From CAZOOK01 sp964581385 (GTDB lineage Bacteria > Pseudomonadota > Gammaproteobacteria > Nevskiales > Nevskiaceae), in contig CAZOOK010000001.1 of assembly GCA_964581385.1 (NCBI GenBank), positions 62,001 to 126,000 on the forward strand: a stretch of 64,000 nt of DNA. The letters run 5' to 3'. The number at the start of each line of letters is the position of its first letter. Position 1 is the first letter of the stretch. Position numbers and translations under genes: made by a program. Shown one piece after another: positions 54,301 through 62,801 of this stretch. Under the pieces are notes generated by a model. The model had not been told where the DNA came from and ran no database searches. It saw nothing but the letters and a program-made list of their open reading frames with translations.

Positions 54301-57300
54301 GATCAAGGACGTGATCAACACGATGGTGGATCAGCTGTCGTCATTCGCTGCGGAAGTCACGCGCGTGGCGCGCGAGGTCGGCACTGAGGGCCGCCTCGGC
54401 GGTCAGGCGGAAGTCAGAGGTGTGTCAGGTACCTGGAAAGATTTGACCGACAATGTCAACTTCATGGCCGGTAATCTCACCGGCCAGGTACGCGGCATCG
54501 CCAAGGTGGTGACGGCGGTCGCCAACGGCGACCTCAAGCAGAAACTGACTGTCGAAGCCAAGGGTGAAATCGCCGCGCTGGCCGAAACCATCAACAGCAT
54601 GACCGATACCCTGGCGACCTTTGCCGATCAGGTGACGACGGTGGCACGCGAAGTCGGAGTCGAAGGCAAGCTCGGTGGGCAAGCCAAGGTGCCTGGTGCT
54701 TCCGGTACCTGGAAGGGACTCACGGAGAACGTCAACGAGCTGGCGGCGAATCTCACCACACAGGTACGTGCGATCGCGGAGGTGGCGACGGCGGTGACAC
54801 AGGGTGACCTTACACGTTCGATCACGGTCGAGACGCAGGGCGAAGTGGCAGCCCTGAAGGACACCATTAACGAGATGATCCGCAATCTCAAGGACACCAC
54901 GCAAAAGAATACCGAGCAGGACTGGCTGAAAACCAACCTCGCAAAATTCAGCCGTATGTTGCAGGGCCAGCGCAATCTGGAAACAGTCGGTCAGCTGATT
55001 CTGTCCGAACTGGCGCCGGTGGTCGGCGTGCAGCAGGCGGAATTCTATGTGCTGACTGCTGCGGAAACAGCGCGGCTCAAGCTGATTGCGAGCTACGCAT
55101 CCGGCGGCAAGGGAACGCACGGCAAGGAGATCGAGCTTGGGCAGGGTCTGATCGGGCAGTGTGCGCTGGAAAAAGAGAAGATTCTGCTGAATAGCGTTCC
55201 TTCCAACGCATTCCGGATCTCCACCGGTCTGAGCGACAGCATCGCACTCGATGTGCTGGTGCTTCCAGTCGTTTTTGAAGGTCAGGTGCGCGGCGTTCTT
55301 GAACTGGCATCGCTCGAAAGCTTCAATCCAGTGCATCAAGCCTTTCTTGCGCAATTGACGGAAAGCATCGGCATCGTCGTCAATACCATCGTCGCCAATA
55401 CCCGCACTGAAGACTTGCTGAAACAGTCGCAGTCGCTTGCCGAAGAGTTGCAGAACCGCCAGCAGGAACTCCAGCAGACGAACAAGGAATTGCAGGAAAA
55501 GGCGCGACTGCTGGCACACCAGAACGAGGAAGTGGAACGCAAGAACCAGGAAGTCGAACAGGCCCGGCAGGCGCTCGAAGAAAAGGCGGAACAGCTGGCA
55601 CTGACGTCGAAGTACAAGTCCGAGTTCCTGGCGAACATGTCGCATGAATTGCGCACGCCGCTTAACAGTCTGTTGATTCTGTCGGATCAGCTTTGCAAGA
55701 ACGTCGACGGCAATCTCACCGGCAAGCAGGTGGAATTCTCGAAGACCATCCACTCATCCGGAAACGATCTGCTGGTACTGATCAACGACATTCTCGATCT
55801 GTCGAAGATCGAGTCCGGCACCGTCGCGGTCGATGCCAGCGAATTGCGGCTGGATGACCTGCATCGCTACTTCGAACGCGGGTTCCGCCATTTTGCCGAA
55901 TCGAAGCGCGTCGAGTTCCTGATCGATTTCGACGAGAGCCTGCCGAGGGTGATGGTTACCGATGTCAAGCGGCTGCAGCAGATCGTCAAGAACTTGCTTT
56001 CGAACGCTTTCAAATTCACCCACATCGGGCGCGTGACGTTTTCCGTCGAAGCAGTTACGAGTGGATGGTCGTCTGACCGCACTGAGCTGAATCAGGCCCC
56101 CGCGGTCATCGCGTTCTCAGTATCCGATACGGGCATCGGTATTTCGCAGGACAAGCAACAGATCATTTTCGAGGCCTTCCAGCAAGCTGATGGCTCGACA
56201 TCACGCAAATACGGGGGTACAGGACTGGGGCTGGCCATCAGCCGCGAGCTGTCGCGGCTGCTGGGTGGGGAAATCCGTCTGGCCAGCATGCCGGGGAAGG
56301 GCAGCAAGTTCACGCTATATCTACCGCAAACCTATACGCCACCGCGCCAAGGCCGCCAGTTACGCGCGCCAGTGCCGCAACTGACCGCCGAAAACAGGCG
56401 CGACAAATATGCGGATGCCGAACCGCTGGTCGCCGTGGACTATGAACGGTCGATCGCGTCGGCGCCGGAGCCGTTGGCCCACGATGTGGAGATGATTGCT
56501 TCCTTCAATGAGGCGGATGATGACCGTGACACGATTGCGGACGGCGACAAGATTGTGCTGATCGTGGAAAATGATCTGAGCTTCGCCAAAGTTCTGCTTG
56601 ATGTGGCGCGAGCGAGAGGATTCAAGGGACTTGTGAGCAGCAGCGGCGCGGCAGCGCTCTCGATGGTGCGTGAATACCAGCCTTCCGTGATGACGCTCGA
56701 TATTTTCCTGCCCGATATGCAGGGATGGCGCGTTCTCGATCGCTTGAAGACGGATATCTCCACACGGCATATCCCGATCTGTGTCGCATCCACGGATGAC
56801 TCGCGCGAGCGCGCACTCAATTCCGGCGCCGTCGGATTCCTGACCAAACCGTTGCAATCCCGGGATCTGATCGAGCGTGCCATTAAGGAGCTCGGGGATT
56901 TTGCGTTTTCACATATAAAGAAGCTGCTGGTGCTGATGCCGGAAGGCGCCGTGCGCTCAGAATATCTGGGCTACATCGGGAACGACGATATCCGGATTGT
57001 TGTCACTGACAGCGCCGACCGGGCGCGTGAAGCGCTTGGTGCCGGCGACGTGGATTGCGTGGTAATCGATGAGGGCATCGCGGGATTCGGACTGGACGAT
57101 ATCAGCACGGCCATCGAGAAGCGTTCCGGCGCGAGTATCCGGCATCTACCCGTGGTGCTTTACTGCGTGGACGAAATGCCGCCCGACTCCGTATGGAGGC
57201 GCCGCTCCGATACCATCACCGTGCGCGAGGCGCGCTCGATCGATCGGCTGCTTGATCAGACATCGTTCTTCCTACATCGGCGCATTTCTTCGCTGACGAC

Positions 57301-57721
57301 CGACGAGCGCAATATGCTGGAGAACTTGCATTGCTCGAATCACATATTGGCAGGAAAGAAAGCGCTCATCGTCGATGACGACATGCGCAACATTTTCGCA
57401 CTCGCGACGGTGCTCGATGAACAGGGAATGGAAATCGTTTCCGCCGACAACGGACGTGAAGCAATCCGGCTCGTCCAGGAGGACCCGCGTATCGACATCG
57501 TTCTGATGGATATCATGATGCCGGAGATGGATGGCATCACTACCATGCGTGAAATCCGCAAGCTGCCGGGAGGACAGGATCTGCCCATCGTCGCGGTCAC
57601 CGCCAAAGCGATGAAAGGCGATCGCGAAAAATGTATCGAGGCCGGCGCCTGGGACTATCTGTCAAAGCCTGTTGATACCACGCATCTTCTGGCTGTGCTG
57701 CGCGGTTGGTTGCATCGCTAA
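51392..57721 (+). CDS. Giant poly-HAMP hybrid histidine kinase
   Basis: The 2109-residue soluble hybrid kinase has a long chain of HAMP units (about 100-1170), the first diverged and then a 92-residue period with GTWKDLT and AGDLSKKITVDVKGE. A GAF domain follows (about 1185-1340), a coiled coil (about 1345-1400), HisKA with HELRTPLN (near 1411), and HATPase with VSDTGIGIS and GGTGLGLAISREL (to about 1650). Three receivers follow: REC1 (about 1720-1830, LDIFLPDMQG), a degenerate REC2 (1843-1960, DCVVIDEG) and REC3 (1988-2108, LMDIMMPEMDG). The layout recalls fungal group III (Nik1/Os-1) osmosensors and bacterial relatives. No membrane segment is present. A second hybrid kinase follows after one base. 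Confidence 0.93.
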   Translation: MEALVESAVSMSADELSLMLSALTSLRRGDASVRLPVHWSGLAGRVAEMFNEVVECNASMADELVRLSKVVGKEGKLKQRASLWENRGFWGRSVECINSLIDDLVHPTSEVARVIGAVAQGDLSKSMALEVEGRPLEGEFRRTAKTINTMVDQLGNFSAEVTRVAREVGTEGKLGGQAKVKGVAGTWKDLTDSVNSMAGNLTDQVRNIADVTTAVAKGDLSKKIEVDVKGEFLTLKNTINTMVDQLRSFASEVTRVAREVGTEGILGGQARVEGVSGTWKDLTDSVNSMAGNLTSQVRNIADVTKAVAAGDLSKKITVDVKGEILELKNTVNTMVDQLRSFAAEVTRVAREVGTEGKLGGQADVQGVAGTWKDLTESVNSMAGNLTSQVRNIAEVTTAVAAGDLSKKITVDVKGEILELKATINTMVDQLRSFAAEVTRVAREVGTEGKLGGQADVQGVAGTWKDLTESVNFMAGNLTSQVRNIADVTKAVAAGDLSKKITVDVKGEILELKATINTMVDQLSSFAAEVTRVAREVGTEGRLGGQAEVEGVSGTWKDLTDSVNSMAGNLTSQVRNIAEVTTAVAAGDLSKKITVDVKGEILELKNTINTMVDQLRSFAAEVTRVAREVGTEGKLGGQADVQGVAGTWKDLTDSVNSMAGNLTSQVRNIAEVTTAVAAGDLSKKITVDVKGEILELKATINTMVDQLRSFAAEVTRVAREVGTEGKLGGQADVQGVAGTWKDLTESVNFMAGNLTSQVRNIADVTKAVAAGDLSKKITVDVKGEILELKATINTMVDQLSSFAAEVTRVAREVGTEGKLGGQADVQGVAGTWKDLTESVNFMAGNLTSQVRNIAEVTTAVAAGDLSKKITVDVKGEILELKNTINTMVDQLRSFAAEVTRVAREVGTEGKLGGQADVQGVAGTWKDLTDSVNSMGSNLTVQLRDVSKVATAIAMGDLTQKITVDVRGEILQIKDVINTMVDQLSSFAAEVTRVAREVGTEGRLGGQAEVRGVSGTWKDLTDNVNFMAGNLTGQVRGIAKVVTAVANGDLKQKLTVEAKGEIAALAETINSMTDTLATFADQVTTVAREVGVEGKLGGQAKVPGASGTWKGLTENVNELAANLTTQVRAIAEVATAVTQGDLTRSITVETQGEVAALKDTINEMIRNLKDTTQKNTEQDWLKTNLAKFSRMLQGQRNLETVGQLILSELAPVVGVQQAEFYVLTAAETARLKLIASYASGGKGTHGKEIELGQGLIGQCALEKEKILLNSVPSNAFRISTGLSDSIALDVLVLPVVFEGQVRGVLELASLESFNPVHQAFLAQLTESIGIVVNTIVANTRTEDLLKQSQSLAEELQNRQQELQQTNKELQEKARLLAHQNEEVERKNQEVEQARQALEEKAEQLALTSKYKSEFLANMSHELRTPLNSLLILSDQLCKNVDGNLTGKQVEFSKTIHSSGNDLLVLINDILDLSKIESGTVAVDASELRLDDLHRYFERGFRHFAESKRVEFLIDFDESLPRVMVTDVKRLQQIVKNLLSNAFKFTHIGRVTFSVEAVTSGWSSDRTELNQAPAVIAFSVSDTGIGISQDKQQIIFEAFQQADGSTSRKYGGTGLGLAISRELSRLLGGEIRLASMPGKGSKFTLYLPQTYTPPRQGRQLRAPVPQLTAENRRDKYADAEPLVAVDYERSIASAPEPLAHDVEMIASFNEADDDRDTIADGDKIVLIVENDLSFAKVLLDVARARGFKGLVSSSGAAALSMVREYQPSVMTLDIFLPDMQGWRVLDRLKTDISTRHIPICVASTDDSRERALNSGAVGFLTKPLQSRDLIERAIKELGDFAFSHIKKLLVLMPEGAVRSEYLGYIGNDDIRIVVTDSADRAREALGAGDVDCVVIDEGIAGFGLDDISTAIEKRSGASIRHLPVVLYCVDEMPPDSVWRRRSDTITVREARSIDRLLDQTSFFLHRRISSLTTDERNMLENLHCSNHILAGKKALIVDDDMRNIFALATVLDEQGMEIVSADNGREAIRLVQEDPRIDIVLMDIMMPEMDGITTMREIRKLPGGQDLPIVAVTAKAMKGDREKCIEAGAWDYLSKPVDTTHLLAVLRGWLHR
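51944..54979 (+). repeat. In-gene 276-bp tandem repeat encoding HAMP units
   Basis: Eleven units start at 51944 and every 276 bp to 54704, each encoding 92 residues beginning GTWKDLT or a close variant. Units 2-8 are nearly identical in DNA; units 9-11 diverge. By diagnostic residues, units 3-4-5 (52496-53323) match units 6-7-8 (53324-54151), pointing to a duplication of an 828-bp block. With the diverged unit before 51944 there are twelve GDL-type HAMP motifs. Confidence 0.9.
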
Positions 57722-57722
57722 G

Positions 57723-59927
57723 ATGTTTTCGCAAATGTCCGCAGGCTCGCTCATGGAACTGGTGCCGAACCAGCGTGCCAGTATTCTGATCGTCGACGAT
57801 TTGTCCGAACAGATATTGGTTTTACGGACCGTGCTTGCTGAACTCGATCAGAACCTCGTGGTCGCGCGATCGGGATCAGAAGCGCTGCGCGAAATCCTGA
57901 AGCAGGAATTCGCCGTTATCCTGCTCGACGTCAACATGCCGGACATGGACGGCTTTGAAACTGCAAGCCTAATCAGGCAATACAAAAAATCCGCATACAC
58001 ACCGATCATCTTTGTCACTGCGTATGCGGACGAGATGCAGACTGCGCGTGGCTATTCGCTTGGTGCGGTCGATTACATATTTTCGCCGGTGATTCCGGAC
58101 GTGCTGAGAAGCAAGGTGAAGGTTTTCGTCGATCTTCACAACATGCAGCAGCGGATCAAGGCACAGGCCGAGGAACGCATTGCGCTGGTGCAGGCAGAAG
58201 CCGCACGCCGTGCCGCCGAGGAAAATTCCTTTCGCTTCAATTTTCTCGCGCGTGCCAGCCATGCACTCAGCGGCTCGCTCGATCTTGATATCAGCATGCA
58301 GAAACTCGTGGATTTGCTGGTACCCGATACCGCACGGCTAGCTGTTCTGCTGCTCGCGGGCATCAAGGGTTCGCAAAAGATCGTGCTGATACGCAGCGGA
58401 TCGGCGGATCGACCGCCACAGACATTCGCCGACTGCGAATACGAGCGTTTGCCGTCGCTGCTGGCCGAGGCGATGGACCTGACGCTCATCGCCGGCGCGA
58501 CGGCCGGCTTGTCACGCGAGATCCTGCAGGCATGCGAAAGCAGTGGTCCGGAGTGGCCGGTGGGTCTGTCGGGCGGACTCTCGTTGCCCCTTCACGATGG
58601 AGATCGCTGCTGCGGCGCCCTCGTGGTGGCGACCGATGCGGCTGGCGGTTACGACGCGCGCGATATTGCCTTGCTTGAGGATGTGGCTCGTCGCGCCGCC
58701 AATGCTTTCGAGAACGCGAGACTCTATAACGATCTTGAGCAGGAGATCGTCGAGCGCCAGCGCATCGAAGAGGAGCTCGAGGCGGCCAACCGGCGCAAGG
58801 ATGAGTTCCTCGCGATGCTTTCGCACGAATTGCGCAATCCTCTGGCGCCGATCTGCAACGCGGTAGAGGTGATGCGCAACGTGGGCCTGCACGATCCCCG
58901 GCTGACCTGGGCACGCGACGTGATTGAGCGTCAGGTGAGCCATCTGACGAAGCTGGTGGAGCAGCTACTCGACGTTGCCCGCATCGCGCAGGGCAAAGTC
59001 ACACTGTCGGAGGAAAACATCGATCTGGCGGCGGTCGTGGCATATGCAGCGGAGACCGCACGACCATTGATCAAAGCGCGCCGACACCGCTTCGATATCG
59101 GCTTACCCGAAGAGTCGCTATGGTTGCGTGGAGATTTCGCTCGCCTCTCGCAGGTGATTTCCAATCTACTCAACAACGCGGCTAAGTACACACCAGAAGG
59201 TGGACATATCGAGATCGTCGTTTCGGCCAACGACGATCTCGCCACGGTACTGGTTCGTGACAACGGCATTGGTATCGACTCCGATCTGCTGCCGCATGTT
59301 TTCGAATTGTTCACACAGGGTGACCAGACGCTGGATCGCAGTCAGGGCGGCCTGGGTGTCGGCCTGACGCTCGTTCATGAAATCGTCGAGCTTCACGGCG
59401 GCCGATGCGAGGCGGCAAGCGATGGTGTCAATCGAGGTTGCGAATTCCGGGTGTTCCTGCCGCGCGCGCCGGCGCCGCAGGCGGAAAATATCCAAGAGAA
59501 TGTAGTTGTATCGGCCGGCGGTCCCGGTTTGCGGGTGCTGGTGGTGGACGACAACGTAGATGCCGCCGAATCGTTGGCGCTGTTTCTCAGCCTTGAAGGA
59601 TATGAGGCGCATACTGCGACAGAAGGGACACAGGCACTCGAACGCGCCGATTCCTTGGTCCCCGAAGTTGTTCTGCTCGATATCGGTTTGCCGAACATGA
59701 ACGGCTACGAAGTGGCCAGGCGCCTGCGAAGTAAACCCACGATGCGCGATGCAATGCTGATTGCTTTAACCGGATATGGCGGACACGAGGATCTGGAGCG
59801 CTCGGCCGCACTGGGTTTCCATCACCACTTCGTCAAACCGATTGATCCGCGCCTGATCATGGACGCCATCGCTAACTGGCGTGCGCAGGGACGGCATACG
59901 GTGACCGGTTCTTCGATGGTGGTGTGA
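57723..59927 (+). CDS. REC-GAF-HisKA-HATPase-REC hybrid histidine kinase
   Basis: The 734-residue soluble kinase has an N-terminal receiver (about 15-130, LLDVNMPDMDG), a coiled linker, a GAF domain (about 165-320), HisKA with LSHELRNPLAP (near 361), HATPase with NLLNNAAKYTPEGG, DNGIGID and GGLGVGLTLV, and a C-terminal receiver (about 602-720, LLDIGLPNMNG, Lys in FVKPID). The N-terminal receiver may take phosphate from the giant kinase encoded just before, making a relay. ATG 57723 is one base after the upstream stop; ATG 57753 is an alternative. No output domain is encoded nearby. Confidence 0.91.
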   Translation: MFSQMSAGSLMELVPNQRASILIVDDLSEQILVLRTVLAELDQNLVVARSGSEALREILKQEFAVILLDVNMPDMDGFETASLIRQYKKSAYTPIIFVTAYADEMQTARGYSLGAVDYIFSPVIPDVLRSKVKVFVDLHNMQQRIKAQAEERIALVQAEAARRAAEENSFRFNFLARASHALSGSLDLDISMQKLVDLLVPDTARLAVLLLAGIKGSQKIVLIRSGSADRPPQTFADCEYERLPSLLAEAMDLTLIAGATAGLSREILQACESSGPEWPVGLSGGLSLPLHDGDRCCGALVVATDAAGGYDARDIALLEDVARRAANAFENARLYNDLEQEIVERQRIEEELEAANRRKDEFLAMLSHELRNPLAPICNAVEVMRNVGLHDPRLTWARDVIERQVSHLTKLVEQLLDVARIAQGKVTLSEENIDLAAVVAYAAETARPLIKARRHRFDIGLPEESLWLRGDFARLSQVISNLLNNAAKYTPEGGHIEIVVSANDDLATVLVRDNGIGIDSDLLPHVFELFTQGDQTLDRSQGGLGVGLTLVHEIVELHGGRCEAASDGVNRGCEFRVFLPRAPAPQAENIQENVVVSAGGPGLRVLVVDDNVDAAESLALFLSLEGYEAHTATEGTQALERADSLVPEVVLLDIGLPNMNGYEVARRLRSKPTMRDAMLIALTGYGGHEDLERSAALGFHHHFVKPIDPRLIMDAIANWRAQGRHTVTGSSMVV

Positions 59928-60238
59928 TGGAGAGATTCGCGCAGCATCCTGTGCCGTTGGTACCCCGTGACCGAGAGTGCATGGCGAACTGACCGCACCG
60001 TTATTTCGGGGCAAGCCAGTTATGGTGTCTACGCGCCGCATCCGTGGAGCCGGAACGTTTGTCCGACTAAAGTCCTTCCCGTATCGGTAACTTTTATATG
60101 TGGGTCTTTCCGGTACGACCGCAACCGCCGATTTTCCGGGCAATGCAGAGCCCATTGATCTGCGTGGCTATCAGGCACGTTTAATGCTTCATTAGCTATA
60201 GAGTAGGTTCATAGCGGCACGTAAGGAGCTCGACGTTC
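59928..60238. other. Intergenic region after the kinase pair
   Basis: In these 311 bases no gene is supported. TATAGAGT near 60198 could be a -10 element for the YihY-like gene, and AAGGAG at 60222-60227 is its ribosome site. Confidence 0.4.
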
Positions 60239-61198
60239 ATGAATGAACATTTTCCGGATCTTTCCGCTGCATTTTCATACTGCTATGCGCCGGCTCCCAG
60301 TGCTGGCATCCGTTCTCTTGCAGCTTTCCGCCCGCTTCGCACACTGCGAAACGCAGCGATGAAATGGGTCGAAAGCGAGCACCGCCTACAATTTCTGTCT
60401 GTGGTGATTTGTGCTGCATTTTCATTGGCTCCCGCCATCTTCGTCATGCTCGCCATGTCGGCGTTGATATTGATTGAGATGGCGTTGCGGAACGATGCAT
60501 TTGTTAATCTCAGTGAATTCATTGGCAGTGAACGCGCCACGTCGATCAGAAGCCTTCTCTTCGACGTAAGTACAAATTGCCGAAGCGGATTGCCGACACT
60601 TTTATCGCTACTTCTTCTCGTGATTGGCGTGTCGTCAATTTATCTTCAGACCCACCGCATACTCAACGGGGTCTGGCTGCTCCTTTCCGGCACACAAGAT
60701 CGCCGGCCGCAGCCGGAGCACCATGCCCGACCAGCAATACTTCCAGCTACGCCGATCATTCAGGCACTGGGCCTTTCATTTCTGAGTACATTGTTGATTG
60801 TCATTGATGCCGCTTCGCGTTGGCTCATCATTTCATTGCCTGAGTTGGGTCCTCCTCTGGATCAAGCGGTCTACGCATTGCGGTTCCCGCTTATTTCGGG
60901 ATTCGCCTGCGTCGCATTTGCGAGGTTGCTGAAACGTCTGCAGGCAGTGGGAATTCGCTGCCACGACGTCCTGGTCTACGGGGCCGTCGCCATTGCTCTG
61001 TTCGTTACAGGCGGTCGTCTGTTCGAACAGTATTCGATGTATACCGGCATGCCCGAAGCGCTGATAAGCGGCGGCATCTTAGCCATTGTATTCGCCGGCT
61101 TGTTCTATTCTTTGAGTGGCCAGCAGTGCACAGAGTCTGTTATAGCCACAGCATATCGTTCAATATCCAATTCAAAGCATGGTGTAGTGGCCCGGTAG
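60239..61198 (+). CDS. YihY/BrkB-like inner-membrane protein
   Basis: The 319-residue protein has about six hydrophobic segments (near 55-80, 115-135, 175-200, 215-235, 250-270 and 280-300). It has a LQTHRILNGVWLLL stretch resembling the conserved LNxxW region of YihY/BrkB proteins, which are inner-membrane proteins of unclear function. The match is partial, so this is a tentative assignment. It may belong to a stress regulon with the BON and ferritin-like genes downstream. Confidence 0.58.
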   Translation: MNEHFPDLSAAFSYCYAPAPSAGIRSLAAFRPLRTLRNAAMKWVESEHRLQFLSVVICAAFSLAPAIFVMLAMSALILIEMALRNDAFVNLSEFIGSERATSIRSLLFDVSTNCRSGLPTLLSLLLLVIGVSSIYLQTHRILNGVWLLLSGTQDRRPQPEHHARPAILPATPIIQALGLSFLSTLLIVIDAASRWLIISLPELGPPLDQAVYALRFPLISGFACVAFARLLKRLQAVGIRCHDVLVYGAVAIALFVTGGRLFEQYSMYTGMPEALISGGILAIVFAGLFYSLSGQQCTESVIATAYRSISNSKHGVVAR

Positions 61199-61660
61199 CA
61201 AACGATCACTTCCGCGGAACGTGTTTGTTTACATGCCAATAATTTGATGGACTCTTTTATTATTTGCATATATTAGAGTCATCCCGATGAGGGTATATCT
61301 TTATCAAGATCGCACACTGGATAACGCACTGGTAACTCGCCAACCACATATGTTTTATTCCAATGCGAAGATAGAGGTTTGTAACCTAAGGCATTGTGAA
61401 TAATCATGTATCGGTTCAGTAGATATAACTACAGAATTAAGTCTGCGTTCATGCTAGGACCGATAGAATGTCACTGTGGCAGGAACGCCACATCAGTCGA
61501 AAGGAAGCGGCATGGCACGGATCGTCATTATTGATCAGCTATACCTTCTCTTCGTAATCCATTCCGGTGTATGTCATCGCTTAAGGCAATGACTTGGTCG
61601 CGGTATCTACGTGGATATTTGTGACCGTGGCCACGGAATTCTACTCTGCTGGAGGTTTAT
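61199..61660. other. Gene-free region before the BON-domain gene
   Basis: These 462 bases are more AT-rich than their surroundings, especially 61225-61300. An inverted repeat TGTGGC-AGGAAC-GCCACA lies at 61475-61492. No reading frame is supported. The BON gene's ribosome site (CTGGAGG) lies at the right end. Confidence 0.45.
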
Positions 61661-61984
61661 ATGAATGCCAAAGCACTACTTGTTGTTTTAGGATTGGGTT
61701 GTTCCGTCGCTGCGCCCGGCGCGTGGGCTGATACGTCAGCTGCCGTAAATGAGGGCAGTGGCTATGCGTCCGATGCGGCACTTACCACGAAAATAAAGAC
61801 CGCATTGCTCACGGAAAAGAATCTGAAATCCCTCGATATCGGCGTCGAAACGACTAATGGAGTTGTGACTCTTTCCGGCACAGTTCCGTCGTCTGCCCAG
61901 ATCGATCAAGCGGTTGACTTGACCAAGCATGTAAAGGGTGTCAAGGACGTTCACAACGATCTTCACGTCGCATCAGCGCAGTAA
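61661..61984 (+). CDS. BON-domain periplasmic protein (OsmY-like)
   Basis: The 107-residue protein has a signal peptide (cleavage near ADTSA, residue 24) and one BON domain (about 40-105): LTTKIKTALLTEKN, IGVETTNGVVTLSGTVPS and HVKGVKDVHNDLHV. BON domains bind phospholipid and stabilise the envelope under osmotic stress; OsmY has two, this has one. CTGGAGG sits upstream of the ATG. Confidence 0.87.
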   Translation: MNAKALLVVLGLGCSVAAPGAWADTSAAVNEGSGYASDAALTTKIKTALLTEKNLKSLDIGVETTNGVVTLSGTVPSSAQIDQAVDLTKHVKGVKDVHNDLHVASAQ

Positions 61985-62116
61985 CGGAATAAATCCACAT
62001 CCGCCGGGCCGGTCGCATGAATAGGGGCGGTTCTCTTTCGGAGACCGGTTCGGTGGAATTTCACGGGAAGCGATGATCGTATTTGTCGGTACGCTCACCT
62101 TTTATAGGAGAATCAT

Positions 62117-62701
62117 ATGTCTGAAAAGCCGTTCCTGACTGACATTGAAACTATCCGAAAGCGCGCACGCCAGCATATCAATGCGGGAGCGGTCACGTCT
62201 GGATACAAGGCGGATCGTGCGACGGTGCTCCGGATTCTCAATGAAGCGCTCGCAACCGAAATCGTCTGCGTTTTACGCTACAAATATCATTATTACATGG
62301 CTTCCGGAATTCACGCGAAGAGCGTTGCGGCAGAGTTCCTAGAACACGCAACGGAAGAACAGGCGCACGCTGATCGTATTGCGGAGCGGATTACTCAGCT
62401 CGACGGTACTCCGAACCTTTCCCCCGACGGTTTGTTGTCGCGCAGCCACTCCGAGTATGTGGAAGGCGCTGACATCATTGAGATGATCACCGAAGATTTA
62501 ATCGCTGAACGTATCGCGATCGATACTTATCGTGAAATTATCCAATTTCTCGGCAACGACGATCCAACGACGCGACGGATGATAGAAGAAATTCTGGCCG
62601 TGGAAGAAGAGCATGCCGAGGATCTCAGTTCCTTGCTGGAAGCTGTCGGTGCGAAGGGAAAGACGTCAGCTGCAGAGGCCGTCGGTGCTGGCAGGAGGTG
62701 A
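62117..62701 (+). CDS. Ferritin-like (bacterioferritin/Dps-type) protein
   Basis: The 194-residue protein has the four-helix ferritin-like bundle. Iron ligand candidates occur in LNEALATEIVCVLRYKYHYYMA, EHATEEQAHADRI, EDLIAERIAIDTYREII and EILAVEEEHAEDL (quoted in part). That set of Glu and ExxH residues fits a di-iron site. Likely roles are iron storage or peroxide protection in the cytoplasm. Its C-terminal 20 residues are Ala/Gly-rich. TAGGAG lies 8 bases before the ATG. Confidence 0.86.
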   Translation: MSEKPFLTDIETIRKRARQHINAGAVTSGYKADRATVLRILNEALATEIVCVLRYKYHYYMASGIHAKSVAAEFLEHATEEQAHADRIAERITQLDGTPNLSPDGLLSRSHSEYVEGADIIEMITEDLIAERIAIDTYREIIQFLGNDDPTTRRMIEEILAVEEEHAEDLSSLLEAVGAKGKTSAAEAVGAGRR

Positions 62702-62708
62702 GGCTGGA

Positions 62709-62725
62709 GCGTGCTGTGCACACGC
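62709..62725. terminator. Weak hairpin between convergent ferritin-like and bioA genes
   Basis: GCGTG and CACGC form a 5-bp stem with a 7-nt loop, 8 bases after the ferritin-like stop codon; GTAATTTC follows. The short stem makes this tentative. Confidence 0.28.
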
Positions 62726-62801
62726 GTAATTTCTTGGATTCTGCCGAAAGGGCAGCTGGATAAAGCATGATTGGCTGTGGCGAAATAGCCTGCCGTCACA
62801 C

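Noticed and set aside
51944..54979. CRISPR-like regular repeats
   Set aside because: The 276-bp period is coding, without short repeats and unique spacers; it encodes HAMP domains.
52399..55753. Several long minus-strand frames opposite the poly-HAMP kinase
   Set aside because: They repeat with the same 276-bp period as the HAMP units and are produced by codon bias on the other strand.
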